A stretch of 64,000 bases of DNA from JAEUIZ01 sp046155605 (GCA_046155605.1 JBJXFQ010000133.1:6118-70117), one strand, 5' to 3'. Counted from the stretch's first letter, positions 25,847-36,574 are shown. Notes: generated from the sequence alone by a model not told the origin. Numbers and translations: made by a program.

Positions 25847-28798
25847 TCACACGCCGACGAGCCTCTTTCCACCGCTCCGGCTCTCATTCAACAGCCGCCG
25901 CAGCACGGTGTGCAGCACGCCCCCGTTCTTGTAGTACTCGGCCTCGACCGGCGTGTCGATTCGGCAGCGCGTCGCGAAGGCCCTCTTCTTGCCCGCCGCA
26001 TCGGTGGCCGTCACCTTGACCTCGCAGCGCGGCTCGACGAGCCCGGCGCTGGGCCCCGACATGCCGACCGGCAGGTCGATGTCGAAGGTCTCATCGCCGG
26101 TCAGCCCAAGGCTCGCCGCGGTCTCGCCCTCCATGAAGCACAGCGGCAGCACGCCCATGCCGACAAGATTCGAGCGATGGATGCGCTCGAAACTCTCCGC
26201 GATCACTGCCTTGCACCCCAGCAGCAGCGTCCCCTTGGCGGCCCAGTCACGCGAAGAGCCCATGCCGTAGTCCTTGCCCGCGAGGACGATGAGCGGTGTG
26301 CCGTCTTTCTTATAGTTCATGGCGGCTTCATAGATCGAGGTGACCTTGTTGCCGCCGGACTTCGACATGTCGCGCGTCCAGCCGCCCTCCTTGATCTTGC
26401 TAGCTTCATAGGGCCGGCCAGCCTCTGGAACCGCTTGCTTAGCAATGATCGGCATCGCTATTCCACGCTCAGTTTCGACGGCGAGTTTGTTCTTGACGCG
26501 TACATTGGCGAACGTCCCGCGCGTCATCACGCGATCGTTCCCGCGCCGGCTGCCGTAACTGTTGAAGTCCCGCTTGGGCACGCCCAGGCTCTTGAGGTAG
26601 TCGCCGGCGGGGCTGGCCTCGGCGATGTCCCCCGCGGGCGAGATGTGGTCCGTCGTCACGCTATCACCCACGCTCACGAGTACCCGCGCCCCGCGAATCT
26701 GCCCCGGAGTGCCGGGCTTCTCGCTCATGCCGACGAAGTACGGCGGGTGCTGGATGTAGGTGCTCTTCTCATTCCAACGATACAACTCGCTCTTGCTGAC
26801 CGGCACGGCGTTCCAAGTGTCATTGCCGTTGAAGACGTTGGCGTATTCCTTGCGGAACTGATCCGGCGAGAGACACTGGGCCTTGAGCGCCTGCACTTCG
26901 GCCTGCGTCGGCCAGATGTCCTTGAGGAAGACCGGCTTGCCGTCCTTACTCGTGCCGAGCGGCTCGGTGGCGAGGTCGATCGCGACGCTGCCGGCGATCG
27001 CATAGGCGACGCACAGCGGCGGCGACGCGAGGTAGTTCGCCTTCACCATCGGATGCACGCGCCCCTCGAAGTTGCGATTGCCCGAGAGGACCGAGGCGAC
27101 GACCACATCTCCCTGCTTGATAGCCTGGTCGATCGCCTCGGGCAGCGGGCCGGAGTTTCCGATGCAGGTCGTGCAGCCGTAGCCGACGGTCTGGAAGCCC
27201 AGGGCGTCGAGATCGGCGGTGAGGCCAGCCTTGTCGAGGTAGGCGGTGACGACCTTGGAGCCTGGTGCCAGGCTGGTCTTGACCCAGGGTTTGCGCATGA
27301 GGCCGAGGGCGCGTGCCTTGCGAGCGACAAGGCCGGCGGCGATGAGCACATCGGGATTGGACGTGTTGGTACAACTGGTGATGGCGGCGATCACGACGTC
27401 GCCGTGGTGGAGGCTGAAGCGTTTGCCCTCGAGCGTCACCGGCACGCCGTCGCACCCGGGATCGCCGTTCGTGGCGGCCGACGTATTCACACTCGCGCCA
27501 CCGGTGCTCCCGCCCTCGTTGACGAATCGCCCGAGGTTGACGGTCTGGTTCGGCACCTTCTTCCCGAACGAGTCGGCGAGTTCCTTGCTCCACGCGGCCT
27601 TGACGTTCTTCAGCTCCACGCGGTCCTGCGGGCGCTTCGGGCCGGCAAGGCTCGGCTGGACCGTCGACAGATCGAGTTCCAGCACGTCGGTGAACTCGGG
27701 ATCGGGCGTGCCGGGCTGCCAGAACATGCCGTTGGCCTTGGCATAGGCCTCGACGAGCGCAACAGTCGCGTCGTCGCGCCCTGTGAATCGGAGGTACTCG
27801 ATGGTGACCTTGTCAACGGGGAAAAAGCCGATGGTCGCGCCATACTCGGGGGCCATGTTCGCGATCGTGGCGCGATCGGGGACCGAGAGCGCCGCAAGCC
27901 CCTCGCCGAAGAACTCGACGAACTTGTCGACGACGCCCTTCTTGCGAAGCATTTGCGTGACGGTGAGGACGAGGTCGGTGGCCGTCGTGCCCTCCGGAAG
28001 TTTGCCCTTGAGCCGGAAGCCGATGACCTCGGGGGTGAGCATGTAGATGGGCTGGCCGAGCATGACGGCCTCGGCCTCGATCCCGCCGACGCCCCAACCT
28101 ACCACGCCCAGCCCGTTGATCATGGTGGTGTGGCTGTCGGTACCGACGCAGGAGTCGGGGTATGCGATGGGCAGGTCGACGGACCCCGTCGGCCCAGAAC
28201 CAGCCTTCGTCAGCACGCCCTTCGCCAGATACTCGAGATTCACCTGGTGAACGATTCCCGTTGCCGGCGGCACACAGGTAAAGTTATTCAGGCTCTGCTG
28301 CCCCCACTTCAGAAACTCGTAGCGCTCCATGTTGCGCTCGAACTCGCGCTTCGCGTTGATCGTCAGCGCCGTGCCCATCGACGTCGCCGGGCCGAACGCA
28401 TCGACCTGCACCGAGTGGTCGATGACCAGATCGCATTTGACGAGCGGATTGATCAACCGTGGGTCGCCGCCGAGCCTCTTCATCGCGTCACGCATCGCCG
28501 CGAGGTCCACCACGCATGGCACGCCCGTGAAGTCCTGGAGCACCACGCGGCCCGGCATGAAGGGAATCTCTTCGCGCGCGGGAGCCTTTGCGTTCCAGTT
28601 AGCCAGGCCAACCACATCGTCTTGCGTGACGATGAAGCCGTCCACGTTTCGCAGCATCGCTTCGAGCAGGACCTTGATCGAGTACGGCAGCCGCTCGACG
28701 TGCCCGACCCTCTGCTGGATCAGGGCATTGAGGTCGAAATAGGTGTACGACGTGCCGCCGACGGTCAGGGTCTTTCTGGCGTTGAACGGGCTGGGCAT
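25847..28798 (-). CDS. acnA: aconitate hydratase A
   Basis: 983 residues, somewhat longer than the usual about 890-900. It interconverts citrate and isocitrate in the TCA cycle using a 4Fe-4S cluster. Visible landmarks: VLLQ-type [53 protein letters not shown], the cluster cysteines in SCTNTSNP and [14 protein letters not shown], and the swivel domain segment [19 protein letters not shown] 28798 has GGAG about 6 nt upstream. It stands alone on its strand; an isocitrate/isopropylmalate-type dehydrogenase is 28 kb away. A long open frame on the opposite strand is a shadow. Confidence 0.97.
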   Translation of the reverse strand: MPSPFNARKTLTVGGTSYTYFDLNALIQQRVGHVERLPYSIKVLLEAMLRNVDGFIVTQDDVVGLANWNAKAPAREEIPFMPGRVVLQDFTGVPCVVDLAAMRDAMKRLGGDPRLINPLVKCDLVIDHSVQVDAFGPATSMGTALTINAKREFERNMERYEFLKWGQQSLNNFTCVPPATGIVHQVNLEYLAKGVLTKAGSGPTGSVDLPIAYPDSCVGTDSHTTMINGLGVVGWGVGGIEAEAVMLGQPIYMLTPEVIGFRLKGKLPEGTTATDLVLTVTQMLRKKGVVDKFVEFFGEGLAALSVPDRATIANMAPEYGATIGFFPVDKVTIEYLRFTGRDDATVALVEAYAKANGMFWQPGTPDPEFTDVLELDLSTVQPSLAGPKRPQDRVELKNVKAAWSKELADSFGKKVPNQTVNLGRFVNEGGSTGGASVNTSAATNGDPGCDGVPVTLEGKRFSLHHGDVVIAAITSCTNTSNPDVLIAAGLVARKARALGLMRKPWVKTSLAPGSKVVTAYLDKAGLTADLDALGFQTVGYGCTTCIGNSGPLPEAIDQAIKQGDVVVASVLSGNRNFEGRVHPMVKANYLASPPLCVAYAIAGSVAIDLATEPLGTSKDGKPVFLKDIWPTQAEVQALKAQCLSPDQFRKEYANVFNGNDTWNAVPVSKSELYRWNEKSTYIQHPPYFVGMSEKPGTPGQIRGARVLVSVGDSVTTDHISPAGDIAEASPAGDYLKSLGVPKRDFNSYGSRRGNDRVMTRGTFANVRVKNKLAVETERGIAMPIIAKQAVPEAGRPYEASKIKEGGWTRDMSKSGGNKVTSIYEAAMNYKKDGTPLIVLAGKDYGMGSSRDWAAKGTLLLGCKAVIAESFERIHRSNLVGMGVLPLCFMEGETAASLGLTGDETFDIDLPVGMSGPSAGLVEPRCEVKVTATDAAGKKRAFATRCRIDTPVEAEYYKNGGVLHTVLRRLLNESRSGGKRLVGV

Positions 28799-28936
28799 GG
28801 CGATGCTCCGAGAGAGACTGGTAAAGAGACAGAGTCACCTGAAGCATCGTCGGCCAAAGCCGATGAATCAAGTCAATCGGAGTGACGTGTTGCATCAATC
28901 TGGTTTATGCCAGGTGTGACGCCCGCGCCCCGCCCG

Positions 28937-29929
28937 CTACAACTTGCTCGCCGTGAACTGCGTGCCCGTCGTATCTCGCTGCCACGTCCAACTCGGCCCG
29001 TGCTTGGATTCGTAGAAGTCCCAGACTTCGAACCAGTAACTTCGGAAAGCGTGCGTGCCGAAGGGGGCATAGTGCTTGTGCAGGCGGGCCATGAGAGCGC
29101 GATCCTTGCCTTTCCACCCCAGCACCGAGCGCGCGTGCCGCAGGCTCTCGGTGTCGAGCGGCAGACGGTGATAGCGCCCCAGCAGTTGCATGATGTTCGC
29201 GGCCGCATACGGCCCGATGCCGGGGAGGTCCAGCAGCGCTCCCCACAGCGCGTCGTCGGACGTGGCGGAGTCCTCCATCCACGCCGCTCGCGCGGCCCCC
29301 TCGCGCCCGGCAAACAGCCGCGCCAGTTCGACGATTCGCGCGTCACGATACCCCACGCGGCAGCGGGCGCGCAGTGTCCCTGGCTTCGTCCGCGCCAGAC
29401 GCTCGGCGGTGGGAAACGTGTGCGTCACCGGCCCGGCGTCCGCGGCACGCCGCCCGACCACCTCGCACAGCCGTCGATTCATGACCACCGTGCTCGGCCA
29501 CTGAACATTGCAACTCGTTACCGTTTTGATCACGTCCTCAAAGAACGACGGCGAACGCATCAGCCGCCCTCGTCCGATCTTCCGATACCTCGGATCAACC
29601 TTATGAAAGCCTCGGATCTGCTCGGCATCCTCGTCGAGCCGCACCATCCGCGCGATCCGTGCCGTCGCCTCGGCGGCCTCCTGCCGATCGAGCGTGCGAT
29701 TGGCTTCCACCCCCAGCGGCAGGCCGGCCCTCGTCCGCCGCCCGCGTGCCTGTTCCGAAGGCTGTGCAAACCGCACCACCGCCGGGCCTCCCGCCAGATC
29801 GAGCGCCCGCGTCACCACCTGCGCCTCGGCCTCCCAGTGGTTCGGCCAGAGCAGGAAATACCCGTAGGAGCAGTAATCGCGGCTGAGCACGAAATCGCGC
29901 GGCACGGGGATCGAGAATCGCCGAGGCAC
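28937..29929 (-). CDS. HhH-GPD DNA glycosylase (AlkA/OGG-like)
   Basis: 330 residues. The C-terminal half holds a helix-hairpin-helix and glycine/proline/Asp loop, LLDLPGIGPYAAANIMQLLGRYHRLPLDTESLRHAR, with Asp in LPLDTES as the presumed catalytic residue. SFFEDVIKTVTSCNVQWPSTVVMNRRL is the familiar pre-HhH segment. The N-terminal 110 residues form a divergent beta domain as in AlkA/OGG1. There are no C-terminal 4Fe-4S cysteines, so it is not Nth/MutY. It would excise damaged bases; the substrate is uncertain. The start is a GTG at 29929 with GAGGAG 7 nt upstream, 9 nt after the amidotransferase stop, so the two are co-transcribed. Confidence 0.85.
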   Translation of the reverse strand: MPRRFSIPVPRDFVLSRDYCSYGYFLLWPNHWEAEAQVVTRALDLAGGPAVVRFAQPSEQARGRRTRAGLPLGVEANRTLDRQEAAEATARIARMVRLDEDAEQIRGFHKVDPRYRKIGRGRLMRSPSFFEDVIKTVTSCNVQWPSTVVMNRRLCEVVGRRAADAGPVTHTFPTAERLARTKPGTLRARCRVGYRDARIVELARLFAGREGAARAAWMEDSATSDDALWGALLDLPGIGPYAAANIMQLLGRYHRLPLDTESLRHARSVLGWKGKDRALMARLHKHYAPFGTHAFRSYWFEVWDFYESKHGPSWTWQRDTTGTQFTASKL

Positions 29930-29938
29930 GCCCGCTCC

Positions 29939-30667
29939 TCAACTCGCCAGCCGACGACGCAGCGGGAACAGGTACGTCGCCAGGTTCGCGCAGAGACGAT
30001 CGGCGAGGCGTGCAAACTCGGCATAATGCCGCTCCAGTTGCGCCGCCACGTCGACGGGCATCAGCCCGGCGCGACGGATCGAATCCTCGCTCCCCTTCAT
30101 GAACTCTTCGATCATCGCGCGATCGCATTCGAAGTGATATTGGAATCCAAACGTCCGGATGCCCGCGCGAAAGGCCTGAATCTTGCACGCTGCCGAGCCC
30201 GCCAGCAGCGTCGCATCGGGCGGCAACTTCGTCACCTCCTGGCCGTGCGCCTGAAACTGCATCGAGTCCCACGCGATCCCCGCGAGCATCGGCTCGATCT
30301 GGCCCGTCGTGTTGATTGAGACGCGCGTGAAGCCCCATTCGCTGGCGTGCGGCGGGCTCATCGGTGCCACCTCGCCCCCCAGCGCGTGCGCGATCAACTG
30401 ATGCCCAAGGCAGATGCCGATGACTGGCAACTGTCGCTCGTGCGCGGCCCGCAGACACGCCAACTCCGGCTCCATCCACGCGTGCGTCTCGCCCACGTTC
30501 TGCTCACCGCCGAGGCTGACGACGCCTTGCAGGCCGTCGAGATCAGTAGGGATGCGGTGTCCCAGGTCGAGTCGGCGGATGTCGAGCGAAAAGCCCAGGT
30601 CGCGGAGCGTGGTGCCGAGGCGACCGGGGAGAACGTGCGGGCCGTGTTGCAAGACGAGAATGGGCAT
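29939..30667 (-). CDS. class I glutamine amidotransferase-like protein
   Basis: 242 residues. The nucleophile Cys lies in IGICLGHQLIAHALGGEV, and His-x-Glu of the triad in FGFQYHFECDR; VSLGGEQNVGE supplies the oxyanion region. This is the stand-alone GMP-synthase-like GATase type seen in predicted peptide or glutamine hydrolases; no synthetase domain is attached. ATG 30667 is used; a TTG two codons upstream is less likely. It is the middle gene of a minus-strand run with a GT9 glycosyltransferase 30 nt upstream and a DNA glycosylase 9 nt downstream. The substrate is unknown. Confidence 0.85.
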   Translation of the reverse strand: MPILVLQHGPHVLPGRLGTTLRDLGFSLDIRRLDLGHRIPTDLDGLQGVVSLGGEQNVGETHAWMEPELACLRAAHERQLPVIGICLGHQLIAHALGGEVAPMSPPHASEWGFTRVSINTTGQIEPMLAGIAWDSMQFQAHGQEVTKLPPDATLLAGSAACKIQAFRAGIRTFGFQYHFECDRAMIEEFMKGSEDSIRRAGLMPVDVAAQLERHYAEFARLADRLCANLATYLFPLRRRLAS

Positions 30668-30697
30668 GGCCAAGGGTGAGCGTCACGGACGTGGAAG

Positions 30698-31795
30698 TCA
30701 ACGCGCGCCAGCCGGAACGCCGGGGCTGAGCACTTCGCCGCTCGCCGACAGAACCTCATCGAGGCTGATCCGCTCGATCTGCCGCGTGTCAGGCGATTTG
30801 TGGTCGAGTCGCTCGCCGGGCCTGATGTGCTGGAGAACGATCGTGCGTGCGGCGGCTGCCGGCTGCCTGGGTCCGACATACGGCCCCACGCGCGCGATGC
30901 TGGTGGGGCCATACAGCGCCACCGCGGGTCGATCGAAGCCGATCGCCATGTGGATGACTGCCGAGTCGTTCGCCACCACCAGCGAGCCCGCTTGCACCAG
31001 CGCCATCAGTTGGCCCACGCTCGTCTTGCCGACCAGATCGAGAACGCGAGATTCCCGCGCGGCCAGATCGAGCAAGGGTCGGCATTGGTCGCGCTCGCTC
31101 GCACCCCCGACGACGGCGACACCGGCGAACCCGCGCGACAACATCGATTTGGCGAGCGATGCGAATCGATCCGCAGGCCAACGCTTCGCGTGCCAGCGGC
31201 TCGTTGGGGCCAGCACGGCCAATCCACCCGCCCCCGCGTTCGCCGGCCGTGCGCGCGCCGACGGCCACAGCGCCTCGACCCAACTTCGCTCCTTCGGCCC
31301 CGTATACAGGCGCATGTCGGCGACCGCTTCGGCTCCGATCGGCGGGAGCAGCGACAGCATGCGCTCGACGGTGTGCGCATCCTTCCGCGCGCGCGCGCGC
31401 AGGTTCACCCCCAGCCATCCCAGTTCGCGGGCGTCGGCATGGCCCACACGTGTGCGCGCGCCGGTGGTCCACGCGAAAAATCCGCTGCGAAACAGGCCCT
31501 GCGCATCCACAACCATGTCGTACTGGGCGCGTCTCAGCCGGCGGATGAACCCCAGCAACGGCCCCGGCTTGCCTCGCCGCAGCGCACGCCCCAACTCGTG
31601 CCGTGCAAAGGGAATCGTGTGCGACAGTCCCGGGTGATGCCAGATCGCGTCCTGGAACGTGTCCTGAACCAGCCAGTCGATCTCGGCCTTGGGAAAGGCG
31701 CGGAGGAGCGCGGCCAGGACGGGAACCGTTCGGCAGACATCGCCCAACGCGCTGGGGCGGATAAGAAGGATGCGCGAAGGCTCGCGTCGAGGCAC
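30698..31795 (-). CDS. glycosyltransferase family 9 (heptosyltransferase-like)
   Basis: 365 residues, normal for the family. RILLIRPSALGDVCRTVPVLAALLRAFPKAEIDWLVQ is the classic GT9 head. LAVLAPTSRWHAKRWPADRFASLA and VVANDSAVIHMAIGFDRPAVALYGPTS are the C-terminal nucleotide-sugar sites. It probably transfers a heptose or related sugar in lipopolysaccharide core assembly on the cytoplasmic face. The GTG at 31795 is preferred to an ATG at 31837 because the family starts here and TATGCT ends exactly 6 nt upstream; the extra 14 residues of the longer form look spurious. Confidence 0.85.
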   Translation of the reverse strand: MPRREPSRILLIRPSALGDVCRTVPVLAALLRAFPKAEIDWLVQDTFQDAIWHHPGLSHTIPFARHELGRALRRGKPGPLLGFIRRLRRAQYDMVVDAQGLFRSGFFAWTTGARTRVGHADARELGWLGVNLRARARKDAHTVERMLSLLPPIGAEAVADMRLYTGPKERSWVEALWPSARARPANAGAGGLAVLAPTSRWHAKRWPADRFASLAKSMLSRGFAGVAVVGGASERDQCRPLLDLAARESRVLDLVGKTSVGQLMALVQAGSLVVANDSAVIHMAIGFDRPAVALYGPTSIARVGPYVGPRQPAAAARTIVLQHIRPGERLDHKSPDTRQIERISLDEVLSASGEVLSPGVPAGAR

Positions 31796-31801
31796 GCCCC
31801 C

Positions 31802-31807
31802 AGCATA
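31802..31807 (-). promoter_or_regulatory. -10 hexamer TATGCT, leaderless arrangement for the GT9 gene
   Basis: TATGCT on the minus strand ends 6 nt before GTG 31795. It supports this start over the ATG at 31837. Confidence 0.45.
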
Positions 31808-31960
31808 GTGGTGCAACGCCGCGGGTTCGAATCCCATACAAAGCGGCGAGGATTGTCGGTCACCAGCGATACGATGGCCCGCACCTGCCCTTGGGTAGAG
31901 CCGATATGGCTGGCGCGGGACGGATACGAACGCAGAGGCACACCACACCGGGAGCGGACG

Positions 31961-33913
31961 ATGAGCAAGGCAACGAGTCGCGGCGGGAATCGGGCGTCAA
32001 CGCGGGCAGCGCAACTGGCGGCGGTGCTCGGCCTGGCGGCGTCGGCCGTCGGGCAGCAGCCCTTCAAGGTCGGCACTGTGCTCGTCATCGAGCACACCGG
32101 CTGGGATAGTTTCATGGCAGACCCGAAGGATCGCGCGATGGCCGATGCGCTGGCCTTGGTGCCGGCCCGGGTCCGCGAACTCGCCCGCGAGGTGCCCGAC
32201 ATGCCGCGCGAGGCACCGGGACTGATCAACATGGCCTTGGGCGCTTTGTCGAGGCCGACAGTGCTGACGGTCGCGTACAACGGCGAGAATCCCTCGGGCG
32301 GGCTCTTCGGGTATGGCGTGGGAATCAGCATGCGAATGCCCGATCAGGCCGCGTCCACCGACATGCACTCGGCGATTACCGGCTTGATGCGTCAGGGCAA
32401 CGTGCAACTCAAGAACGGCGAGGGGACTCGCTTCGCCGGGATGACCGACTTCCAGACGCCCGTGGCGTTGATGAGTTTCGGCCCGAAAAAGGCCGACGAC
32501 GGGTGGAGGTATCAGGCGGTCTTCGGGACGCTCGACGACGCGGAATCAGGGCTTACGGCACTCCCGAAAGCACCAGACGGCATGAAGCCGATCTTCCGCG
32601 CGCGTATCGATATGGCGGGCCTCACGCCCGCGCGGGATCTCGTCGCTGGTTTCGCGGGCAACGAGCCGGGTCTGGCCGAGATGTTCCAATCCGTCGAGGA
32701 ACTGGGAATCGTCGGCGATCAGGCCATGAAGGCCTCGTATCAGGCCGGGTTCACGAAGGATGAATCCGGCTCCGTCCTCGTCCTTGAAGGCGCGAAAAAG
32801 CACGCCAAGGCTCTGGGCATGAGCGAGCGGGCGCTCGGCAAGAACGAACTTGCCTCGATTCCCTCCGACGTGACAAGCGTCTACCTCTCCCGCGCCGGCG
32901 AGTCGGGATTCGGCTCGATCCTCGACGGCTTCGGCCAGGAACAGGCGAAGGAGCAGATCGAGCAGGGGCTTGCCGAGTTCAAGAATCAGACCGGGATCGA
33001 CCTGCGTGCCGACGTGCTCGACGCGCTGGGCGGCGCGATCGGATATTACATGTCCGACGCGACCGGCGGCGGCGGCATGGGCTCGACCGTCCTGCTCGTC
33101 GGCGTCCGTGACCACGATCGCTTCGCCGGCACCATGAGCAAACTCGCCTCGATGGCCAACGCGCTGGGCGATCAACTCCCGATCGGGCCGGGCTACCTCC
33201 GTCTCGTCGGTTGGAAGGACGGCGACAGCGACCTCTGGACGCTGCGATTCCCCGGCCTGCCGGTGCCGCTGGAGTTGACCTTCGCACTGACGCCCAACTG
33301 GCTGATGGTGAGCCCCACGCCGCAGGGCGCGGTCGTCGCGTCGCGTCAGGCCACGGGGAAGGGCGACAAGGGCATGATGAGCAATCCGGCGATCGCGGGC
33401 CGATTCCCCGAGGGCAAGGCGTTCACCGGATTGTCGTATTCGGACTCTCCGCGCACAATGGCCGGCGGGTACACGCTTCTCAGCATGCTGGGCTCGGCGG
33501 TGGCGAACGCGGTGCGCTCGCCCACGGACCCGGGCCGCGAACCGGGGCTGTTGGTCCCGCCCTTCAATGATCTTCGGAAGGGTGCCAAGAGCAGCGTGAG
33601 TTACACCTACTGGCGCGGCGACGACCAGGTGACCGAGACTCGCTCCGATCGTTCGACCCTCGTAGCGGCGTGCTCGTCGCTTGGCTCCGCCGGCGGCCTC
33701 ATCCCGCTCTTTGCCGCCGCGGCGGCGGTGGGGGTGGCGCAGGAGGAACGTATCGGGCCGTTTGGGAGCGGCGTGAATCCCGCCGCGATGGCGCGGGTGG
33801 CGGCGCGGGCCTTGCCGCTGGCATCGCGCGAGCGATTCGCCATGGTCGTGCTCTCTCGGAACGCCTGGCGAGTTGAACCAACTACCTGGACGCTGCTACA
33901 ACAGCGTCCATGA
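31961..33913 (+). CDS. large exported protein of unknown function
   Basis: 650 residues with a signal peptide (STRAAQLAAVLGLAASAVGQQ). The mature part has no cysteine-rich or repeat signature. It includes FKVGTVLVIEHTGWDSFMADPKDRAMADALALVP and TFALTPNWLMVSPTPQGAVVAS, reminiscent of DUF3352-like exported proteins of Planctomycetes, without certainty. Late in the protein (about 560-600) is a hydrophobic stretch (GLIPLFAAAAAVGVAQ). ATG 31961 is chosen from a very long open frame because of GGGAGCGG upstream and the signal peptide. It overlaps the next gene by 4 nt (ATGA). Confidence 0.7.
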   Translation: MSKATSRGGNRASTRAAQLAAVLGLAASAVGQQPFKVGTVLVIEHTGWDSFMADPKDRAMADALALVPARVRELAREVPDMPREAPGLINMALGALSRPTVLTVAYNGENPSGGLFGYGVGISMRMPDQAASTDMHSAITGLMRQGNVQLKNGEGTRFAGMTDFQTPVALMSFGPKKADDGWRYQAVFGTLDDAESGLTALPKAPDGMKPIFRARIDMAGLTPARDLVAGFAGNEPGLAEMFQSVEELGIVGDQAMKASYQAGFTKDESGSVLVLEGAKKHAKALGMSERALGKNELASIPSDVTSVYLSRAGESGFGSILDGFGQEQAKEQIEQGLAEFKNQTGIDLRADVLDALGGAIGYYMSDATGGGGMGSTVLLVGVRDHDRFAGTMSKLASMANALGDQLPIGPGYLRLVGWKDGDSDLWTLRFPGLPVPLELTFALTPNWLMVSPTPQGAVVASRQATGKGDKGMMSNPAIAGRFPEGKAFTGLSYSDSPRTMAGGYTLLSMLGSAVANAVRSPTDPGREPGLLVPPFNDLRKGAKSSVSYTYWRGDDQVTETRSDRSTLVAACSSLGSAGGLIPLFAAAAAVGVAQEERIGPFGSGVNPAAMARVAARALPLASRERFAMVVLSRNAWRVEPTTWTLLQQRP

Positions 33914-35562
33914 GCAACGCACCATCGCGGCGAAGGATTGGTACAGCGGCAGTCGTCGCGGGCTTGATTGCGGCTGTGTTCGTCGCACTGTTGCCTGTCA
34001 TGGCTGACGCAGCGCAGCCGCCTGTCGCCTCGCAGCCTCCGGCCACCACGCCGCCGCCTTTGCAGCCCGCGGCTGTTCCGACGGATTTCTGGATGTTTCC
34101 GGCGAATGCCACGGCGTGGGCGGCCTTTGCGCCGTCCGTTCTCGGTGCCGGTGCCGAGAACGATCCGCTTCGGCCTCTGGTCGAAGCCGGTTGGCGCGGG
34201 CTGATCTCATCGTCGGCCAAGGTCGATCGCGGAACATCGGTGGTGACGGCCCTCTTGCGGCCGTCGCTGCTGGGCGCGGCACCCTATCGGGTCTGCCTGA
34301 TGGACCTGAAGTTGGCACCGGCGGGCGGTCGCGAACGTCCGGGCGTCGAGCCGACGGCGAAAGTGGACAAACTTGCGGCCGTGCTGGAGATCCGCGTGCC
34401 GCCGCCGCACGATCGGCTCGAAGCGGCAGTGCAATCGGCGCTGCGGGACGACGAGCGTGCGGACCGCGCGAGCGGCGGACGCATCGGGCCGGCGACGATT
34501 CCCGGTGCGGTCCGGGCCGGGACGTACTCGCGCGAGGGTGATCCGGCGACGCGGCGGATCGAGTGGTGCTCCACGAGCGGCGCTTTCATCGTTGGGCTGG
34601 GCGAGGGCACGCTGGCGGCGTGGGTGGCGCGCGGCAACGCCCGCGAATCGGGCGACTGGCAGCGGCACCGAGGGCAGGTGCTGCGCGGGCGTCCGGCTTC
34701 CGTGCCCGTGGCCGAGGCGTTCATCGATCTCAACGCTCTACGCGGCGCGGCACCGGAAGAGTTCGCCGTGGGGCGCGTCGGCAAACTCGCCGAGGCGTTC
34801 CGCGTGGCGAACGCGAGATCGGTGATGGTTCATGTGCGGCTCCCGCTGCCAAATGCTGTGACGCAAGGCACGCCGAACGATGGAGGAGAAGAGGCCGAAC
34901 CGACGGAGGCAAGTTCGCAGACGCCGACAACTTCCGCGACGCCCCAAACCGAGACGCCGCGATCGATGCCGCTGTTGGCGATCGACGTGTCGTGGTCGAA
35001 CCGATCGGAGCCGCCTGGGACGTTCTCGTCCGTGGCGATCAGCGAGCGAGCGTCGGATGTGCCGGGCCTGCTGCCGATGCCGTCGTCGGGGCGCTTTGCG
35101 GTGGTGCTGAAATCTGACTGGCCGATGTGGCTGGCGGTGATGGGCGACGTGTATGCCGCGGCCTCGGGTAAGTCCGGCGACGAGTTTCTCGCGGCGCGGA
35201 CGCGATGGCTGCGTCGGCACGGCCCGACGCTGGAGCGACTGCTGCCGCCCTTGGGCACGCCGGTCACGCTGATGGGGCGGCCGGCCGAGGGTGTCGGCGC
35301 GCCGGCGCTCGTCATCGCGTTGGCGAATGGGCGTGCCGCGAAGCACGAAGCCGAAATGCGAGAACTGATGGCATCGTTGGATGCGAGGATCAAATACTCG
35401 GCAGGCCAGCGGACGTGGACCATGACATTGGCGAAAGGGGACGCGGATCGTGACGGCAAGTTGGCCGCGTGGTCGTGGGCCTTAGCGGCGGAGGGCGCGG
35501 CGATCTTCGTGGACTTTGAGCCGTCGATGGTCGAGGTGCCGAAGACCAAGCCGAGCCGCTAA
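33910..35562 (+). CDS. exported protein of unknown function, coupled to the preceding gene
   Basis: 550 residues. Signal peptide GTAAVVAGLIAAVFVALLPVMADAAQ, then a Pro/Gln-rich linker (PPVASQPPATTPPPLQP). The remainder is rich in Arg/Ala and has no recognised motif; a second low-complexity acidic Thr/Glu linker lies at about residues 320-350. It resembles the preceding product in size and export and may be its partner: the start overlaps the upstream stop (ATGA). Confidence 0.65.
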   Translation: MSNAPSRRRIGTAAVVAGLIAAVFVALLPVMADAAQPPVASQPPATTPPPLQPAAVPTDFWMFPANATAWAAFAPSVLGAGAENDPLRPLVEAGWRGLISSSAKVDRGTSVVTALLRPSLLGAAPYRVCLMDLKLAPAGGRERPGVEPTAKVDKLAAVLEIRVPPPHDRLEAAVQSALRDDERADRASGGRIGPATIPGAVRAGTYSREGDPATRRIEWCSTSGAFIVGLGEGTLAAWVARGNARESGDWQRHRGQVLRGRPASVPVAEAFIDLNALRGAAPEEFAVGRVGKLAEAFRVANARSVMVHVRLPLPNAVTQGTPNDGGEEAEPTEASSQTPTTSATPQTETPRSMPLLAIDVSWSNRSEPPGTFSSVAISERASDVPGLLPMPSSGRFAVVLKSDWPMWLAVMGDVYAAASGKSGDEFLAARTRWLRRHGPTLERLLPPLGTPVTLMGRPAEGVGAPALVIALANGRAAKHEAEMRELMASLDARIKYSAGQRTWTMTLAKGDADRDGKLAAWSWALAAEGAAIFVDFEPSMVEVPKTKPSR

Positions 35563-35602
35563 GGCGGGCAGCGGCACTCGGTCAGTCGGGGTTCGGTGCC
35601 GG

Positions 35603-36574
35603 TCAGTGGGGCAGGGGCACCAGATTGGGCGGGCGCTCCCCGCGGAGGATCGCGCGGAGATTCGCCATGACCATTTCGGTCATCAGTTCGCGGTACTTCG
35701 CCGCAGCCGAGCCGATGTGCGGCGTGAGCGCGACATTGTCGAGCCCGATCAGCCCCGGATGCACGATCGGCTCGCGCTCAAAGACATCGAGCCCCGCGCC
35801 AAAGAGGCGGCCATCGCGGAGGGCGTCGACGAGCGCCGATTCATCGACGATCGGTCCGCGCGAGGTGTTGATGAGGATCGCCGAAGGCCTGAGCAGGGCG
35901 ATCTCGCGGCGGCCGATCAGGCCGCGGGTCTCGAGTGTCAGCGGTGTATGGATGCTGACCACATCGGCGAGCGAGAGGCCTTCGTCGAGCGTGACGCGTC
36001 GAGCGGCGAGCGGTGCGAGTTCGAAATCCCAGTGGCGCGAGCGCGCGACGTAGAGCACGCGCATGCCCCAGCCGATGGAGCGGAGGGCGACGGCCCGGCC
36101 GATGCGACCGGCACCGATGATCAGCAGTGTGCGACCCGTCAGGTCGGTGCCGACGAACTCGGTGGGTCCGAGCGGGCCGCGCGAGGCGTAGGCGGGTGAA
36201 CGGGCGAAGCGGTCGGCTGGAATAAGCCGACGCACGACGGCCAACAGCAGCGCCCACGCGAGATCGGCGGTGCCCTCGGTGACGGCATCGGGCGTGTTGG
36301 TAACGACGATGCCGCGTCGAGCGCACGCGGCGAGGTCGATGTTGTCGGTGCCGACCGCGAAGTTGCACACGGCCCGAAGCGTCGGCCCGGCGGCGTCGAG
36401 CAGCGGCTCGTCCACACGCTCGGAGACCCAGGTCACGATGGCTGTCGCGCCGCGGACGGCCTGGGCGAGGCGATCGCGCGGGACGGCATCGAGGGCGACA
36501 ACACGCACCTCGGCCTCGGGAATGTCGGCGTTGCCTGGGAGTTGGCGCGCGATGACGACGATGGGTCGGGACAT
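35603..36574 (-). CDS. D-isomer-specific 2-hydroxyacid dehydrogenase
   Basis: 323 residues. NAD-binding Rossmann motif LLIIGAGRIGRAVALRSIGWGMRVLYVAR; catalytic Arg in ILINTSRGPIVDE; Glu in GLDVFEREP; His in LTPHIGSAA. AVGTDNIDLAACARRGIVVTNTPDAVTEGTADLAWALLLA is typical of glyoxylate/hydroxypyruvate reductases, so that activity is most likely, but D-glycerate or D-lactate dehydrogenase cannot be excluded. ATG 36574 replaces a frame start at 36670. Divergent from the PTPS gene with a 31-nt gap; TACCGT lies 7 nt before the ATG. Confidence 0.88.
   Translation of the reverse strand: MSRPIVVIARQLPGNADIPEAEVRVVALDAVPRDRLAQAVRGATAIVTWVSERVDEPLLDAAGPTLRAVCNFAVGTDNIDLAACARRGIVVTNTPDAVTEGTADLAWALLLAVVRRLIPADRFARSPAYASRGPLGPTEFVGTDLTGRTLLIIGAGRIGRAVALRSIGWGMRVLYVARSRHWDFELAPLAARRVTLDEGLSLADVVSIHTPLTLETRGLIGRREIALLRPSAILINTSRGPIVDESALVDALRDGRLFGAGLDVFEREPIVHPGLIGLDNVALTPHIGSAAAKYRELMTEMVMANLRAILRGERPPNLVPLPH

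Noticed and set aside
25814..28885. A 1023-codon open frame on the plus strand
   Set aside because: It is the antisense shadow of aconitase; the plus translation is low-complexity and has no domain, while the minus strand gives a full AcnA.
31816..31836. tRNA-like T-arm (GGTTCGAATCCC) on the plus strand
   Set aside because: No matching acceptor stem, D-arm or anticodon arm can be folded around it; one T-stem pair is already mismatched. The bases are explained as sequence upstream of the GT9 start.
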